Assembly: GCA_037445875.1 (NCBI GenBank)
Contig: JBBIJR010000074.1
Span: 1-17,637 of the forward strand
DNA length: 17,637 bases
Reading direction: 5' to 3'
Source of the DNA: JBBIJR01 sp037445875
GTDB lineage: Bacteria; CLD3; SB21
Positions within the stretch are counted from its first letter, which is position 1. Each line of letters opens with the position of its first letter. The notes beneath the pieces are model-generated. The model worked only from the letters and a program-made list of their open reading frames with translations. It was not told the DNA's origin and searched no databases. The position numbers were made by a program, and so were the translations under genes. This document shows positions 14,968 through 17,637 of this stretch, piece after piece.

Positions 14968-15348
14968 ATGCTTCGATCCAGAGAACGCTTCTATTGGTCC
15001 GACGCCCTGTATTCCGCTAAGTCGCGGGACCTCCTGCTCTTGATCGATGAGTCCCCCGACGGCCAGATTTTCCGATGCAAGACCTGTTCGGCCCTTGTCA
15101 GGTTCCAGCTCAGTTCCGATCGCCGGGCCGGAACGTGGCAGCGTATCAAACCGTTCGAACATTTTCAGTGGCAGAAGAAGACGCAGGCATCTTCGGTGAC
15201 AGACGAGCTCTTGAAAACCGTATCTGCTTCTTCCGGAAGCCGGCAGCTCTTCCAATGCCCCGATTGCATGTCCTTCTGGTGGAAAGAAGGGAGAGAGTGG
15301 AACCGCGCCGACGACGAACTTGTGGAACATCAAACAGAAAGAGAGTGA
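14968..15348 (+). CDS. Hypothetical protein with two separated CxxC knuckles (zinc-ribbon-like)
   Basis: An unrecognised 126-residue protein. It has CKTC at 37-40 and CPDC at 97-100, each at the end of a strand-like FxC segment (QIFRCKTC and QLFQCPDC). The spacing suggests two zinc knuckles brought together around a 56-residue polar, helical insert. There is no signal peptide or membrane helix. The frame is open upstream to 14797, but that region lies before the promoter, so the ATG at 14968 is chosen; it has no ribosome-binding site. The stop codon TGA directly abuts the moxR ATG, so the two are co-translated and the protein may act with the ATPase (inference). Binding of a metal or partner is not established. 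Confidence 0.7.
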   Translation: MLRSRERFYWSDALYSAKSRDLLLLIDESPDGQIFRCKTCSALVRFQLSSDRRAGTWQRIKPFEHFQWQKKTQASSVTDELLKTVSASSGSRQLFQCPDCMSFWWKEGREWNRADDELVEHQTERE

Positions 15349-16392
15349 ATGAAAGGAGCTGAAGCGATTCCGCCGATGCCGGTGATGTCGATGAAGAGCA
15401 TGGACGACGTGAAGGCTGTTCAGGCCCTCAAGGAGGCACGTGTCGGCATCGAACAGGAGCTCGGCAAAGTGATCGTCGGGCAGCGAAAGATCATCGATGA
15501 GCTGATCGTTGCGCTGTTCTCCCGCGGCCATTGTTTGCTGATCGGAATTCCCGGATTGGCCAAGACTCTGCTCATCAGTACGCTGTCCAAAGTGCTGGAC
15601 CTCAAGTTCTGCAGGATTCAATTCACGCCCGACCTGATGCCGAGCGACATCGTTGGTACAGAAGTGATTGAAGAAAACGTCACGACCGGCGAGAAACAGT
15701 TCCGGTTTGTCCGCGGACCCGTCTTTGCCAATATCGTGCTGGCCGACGAGATCAACCGGACGCCCCCCAAGACGCAGTCGGCCCTGCTCGAGGCGATGCA
15801 GGAACACAAGGTAACGGCGTCGGGCACTACGTATCAGCTGGCCGAACCGTTTTTTGTGCTCGCCACGCAGAACCCTATCGAGCAGGAAGGCACGTATCCG
15901 CTGCCCGAAGCGCAGCTGGACCGGTTCATGTTTAACCTGTGGGTGGACTATCCTTCGGTCGACGAAGAAATGGAGATCGTGCGAACCACGACCAGTTCGT
16001 ACACGTACGAGTTGAAGAAGGTGCTGAATGCAGATCAGATCCTGTACTTTCAGGACCTTGTGCGTCGCGTGCCGGTCGCCGATGATGTCATCCAGTATGC
16101 CGTCCGCCTCGTGTCCCTTACTCGTCCTAGGTCCGGCCGGGCCCCCAAGTTCGTCCAGGACTGGTTGAGTTGGGGCGCCGGACCGCGGGCGTCCCAATAC
16201 CTGATCCTTGGGGCCAAGGCGCGGGCGATTCTGGACGGACGGTTCACGCCGGATATTGCGGATGTGCAGGCGGTCATCAAGCCCGTCCTGCGGCATCGGC
16301 TGATCACGAACTTCAATGCCGAGGCGGACGGGATTACTACGCTCGATGTCATCGACCGGCTGCTCCAGTCCGTGAAGGAGCCGCATGACTGA
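15349..16392 (+). CDS. moxR: MoxR-family AAA+ ATPase
   Basis: A 347-residue AAA+ ATPase of the MoxR class, chaperone-like proteins that help mature or insert metal cofactors or remodel partner complexes. Walker A is GIPGLAKT (66-73, the MoxR form with Ala before Lys), Walker B is VLADEINRTPPK (130-141, D133 E134) and sensor 1 is in LATQNPIEQEGTYPLPEAQLDRF (171-193). The ATG abuts the stop of the CxxC gene and follows AAAGAGAG. MoxR genes usually sit next to DUF58 and VWA-domain genes; none follows here, which makes its partner unclear. Instead it overlaps the next small gene by 8 nt. Confidence 0.95.
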   Translation: MKGAEAIPPMPVMSMKSMDDVKAVQALKEARVGIEQELGKVIVGQRKIIDELIVALFSRGHCLLIGIPGLAKTLLISTLSKVLDLKFCRIQFTPDLMPSDIVGTEVIEENVTTGEKQFRFVRGPVFANIVLADEINRTPPKTQSALLEAMQEHKVTASGTTYQLAEPFFVLATQNPIEQEGTYPLPEAQLDRFMFNLWVDYPSVDEEMEIVRTTTSSYTYELKKVLNADQILYFQDLVRRVPVADDVIQYAVRLVSLTRPRSGRAPKFVQDWLSWGAGPRASQYLILGAKARAILDGRFTPDIADVQAVIKPVLRHRLITNFNAEADGITTLDVIDRLLQSVKEPHD

Positions 16393-16681
16393 AGGCGCCG
16401 ATGAAAAAGATCTGCTGGTTCGCATGGCGATGGAACGTCTCGGGTTCAAGGAGAAGGAGGCGGTGACTGTGGCGGAGCACATGCTCGACGTCAAGCGCGA
16501 CCTGATGAAAGGCGCCAAAGCCGAGGCGGTCCTGAAGCGAATCGGCAAGTTCGTTGAAACGTTCAACAGCGATTTCCGCGTTCTGGAACGGCTCCGGACG
16601 GTACAGCGGAGATCGGAAGACAAGAAAAAGAAGCGCCGGACCCAGTTGGATATCTTCCGGGGGCCCGGTGAAAGCCGTTGA
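16385..16681 (+). CDS. Hypothetical small helical protein with basic tail and QLDIF motif
   Basis: A 98-residue protein of no recognised family. Residues 5-75 look wholly helical and amphipathic (for example KAEAVLKRIGKFVETFNSDF, 45-64). A strongly basic stretch follows (DKKKKRR, 79-85), then TQLDIF at 86-91. QLDIF fits the QL(S/D)LF consensus by which bacterial proteins bind the DNA polymerase sliding clamp, and lies in a probably flexible tail as such motifs do; binding is unproven. The gene overlaps the end of moxR by 8 nt (ATGACTGA) and ends one base before the CCA enzyme ATG, so it is embedded in the operon and very likely real. Confidence 0.8.
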   Translation: MTEGADEKDLLVRMAMERLGFKEKEAVTVAEHMLDVKRDLMKGAKAEAVLKRIGKFVETFNSDFRVLERLRTVQRRSEDKKKKRRTQLDIFRGPGESR

Positions 16682-16682
16682 G

Positions 16683-17637
16683 ATGGAAGATCTGATCCGG
16701 GACATAGGACGCATCGCCGACGCAGGCGGGTATGAGGCGTACGTGGTGGGCGGTTTCGTCCGCGACCGTCTGCTCAAACGACCCGTCAAGGATTTCGACG
16801 TGATGGTCGTGGGGGACGGCGTGGCCTTCGCCGAAGCGGCGGCCCGTGCCCTTCAACTTCCGCCTCCCGTCGTCTACCGCACGTTCGGAACGGCCATGGT
16901 GTCGATGGGCGAGGCCCACGGAGGCCTGAACGTGGAGTTCGTCGGCGCCCGCAAGGAGAGCTACTCGACGGATTCCCGCAAGCCGACCGTCGAAGCGGCA
17001 ACCATGGAAAACGACCTGGCCCGGCGCGATTTCACGATCAACGCGCTGGCGATGAGCATCAATGAAAAGACCTACGGACAGATCATCGATCTCTTTCACG
17101 GCCGCGAAGATCTCGACCGGGGCCTGTTGCGCACGCCCCTGGACCCGGACCGGACGTTCTCCGACGATCCGCTGCGCATGATGAGAGCCGTACGTTTCGC
17201 GTCACAGTTGCAGTTCACGATCGAAACGTCGACGCTCGAAGGAATAGCCCGCAACGTGGACAGGATTCGCATCGTGTCCCAGGAGCGGATTACGGATGAA
17301 TTCATGGGAATCCTCGGCAGCGTGAAGCCGTCGATTGGATTGCAACTCCTGCAGGAGACGGGCCTGCTTCGGCTGATTCTGCCGGAGGTGGAGGCGTTGT
17401 GCGGCGTGGAGCAGCAGCAGGGTTTTCTCCATAAGGACGTTTTCAAACACACACTCAAAGTCGTGGACAATACGGCAGAGATGTCGGAGGATCTGCGAAT
17501 GCGCTTTGCCGCCCTGATGCACGATATCGGCAAGCCGCGCACCAAGAGGTTCGTGGACGGCGCGGGCTGGACGTTTCACGGCCATGAGGAGGTCGGCGCC
17601 CGGATGGTCAAGGGTATCGGGAAGAAACTGAAGCTGC
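16683..17637 (+). CDS. cca: CCA-adding tRNA nucleotidyltransferase with HD domain (cut by window end)
   Basis: The first 318 residues of a class II tRNA nucleotidyltransferase, which adds or repairs the 3'-CCA of tRNAs. The active site has GG in VVGGFVRD (21-28) and the catalytic pair in DFDV (D37, D39); RRDFTINALAM follows, then SDDPLRMMRAVRF, the nucleotide-selecting region. A HD domain begins near FKHTLKVVDNT with LMHDIGKP. Related poly(A) polymerases share this architecture, so the exact activity is inferred. The end of the gene lies outside the window; the HD domain and C-terminus, perhaps 130-170 residues, are missing. An in-frame GTG at 16668, inside the preceding gene, is an alternative start. 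It is the fourth gene of the CxxC/moxR operon. Confidence 0.93.
   Translation, partial: MEDLIRDIGRIADAGGYEAYVVGGFVRDRLLKRPVKDFDVMVVGDGVAFAEAAARALQLPPPVVYRTFGTAMVSMGEAHGGLNVEFVGARKESYSTDSRKPTVEAATMENDLARRDFTINALAMSINEKTYGQIIDLFHGREDLDRGLLRTPLDPDRTFSDDPLRMMRAVRFASQLQFTIETSTLEGIARNVDRIRIVSQERITDEFMGILGSVKPSIGLQLLQETGLLRLILPEVEALCGVEQQQGFLHKDVFKHTLKVVDNTAEMSEDLRMRFAALMHDIGKPRTKRFVDGAGWTFHGHEEVGARMVKGIGKKLKL

Noticed and set aside
14962..16623. A 553-codon open frame on the minus strand antisense to the CxxC and moxR genes
   Set aside because: It mirrors the codon positions of moxR, whose Walker and sensor motifs are unmistakable; its translation is Arg/His-rich with no domain. High GC makes long antisense frames common here.

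Overview
The window looks like a chromosomal contig from an uncultivated, Gram-negative (diderm) bacterium of fairly high GC. LpxK and a DUF374 lipid acyltransferase-like gene imply lipid A and an outer membrane, and a sigma-54 activator is present. Many genes have clear AAGGAG/GAGG ribosome sites, and two good TTGNNN-N17-TATNNT promoters are visible. That argues against a Bacteroidia-type genome, which normally lacks both, but an FCB-like or other deep diderm lineage remains possible. A run of exactly 10 N inside a gene indicates a draft or metagenome assembly. No rRNA, tRNA, CRISPR array, transposase or phage gene was seen.

Left part (1-7088), mostly minus strand. A radical SAM enzyme lies 3 nt downstream of RNase G (rng). 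A plus-strand GNAT acetyltransferase resembling ArsN2 is convergent with the next minus operon. That operon runs FAD-dependent oxidoreductase, then NrnA-like DHH phosphoesterase, then leucyl aminopeptidase. RNase G and the NrnA-like enzyme are both RNA-turnover enzymes; the aminopeptidase fits peptide turnover.

Middle (7314-14496), mostly plus strand. A strong promoter drives a DUF374 acyltransferase-like gene whose GTG start coincides with the predicted transcription start. A minus-strand cassette (nucleotidyltransferase plus an overlapping 58-residue ORF) separates it from lpxK. lpxK is followed by an NtrC-type response regulator with the assembly gap, a MEMO-family protein (AmmeMemoRadiSam system protein B), a small four-helix membrane protein, and a secreted DUF4139/MuiA-like protein that ends in a strong rho-independent terminator.

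Right part (14497-17637). A non-coding stretch carries three consecutive hairpins, all with 5-nt loops (a REP-like element). A good promoter then leads into a tight plus-strand operon: a small split-CxxC (zinc-ribbon-like) protein, a MoxR AAA+ ATPase, a 98-residue basic-tailed protein ending in a possible sliding-clamp-binding motif (QLDIF), and a CCA-adding tRNA nucleotidyltransferase cut by the window end.

Most of the window is housekeeping. The least explained parts are the CxxC protein/MoxR/QLDIF operon, the nucleotidyltransferase cassette in the lipid A region, the apparent near-leaderless starts, and the hairpin array. I do not see a clear defence or biosynthetic island.
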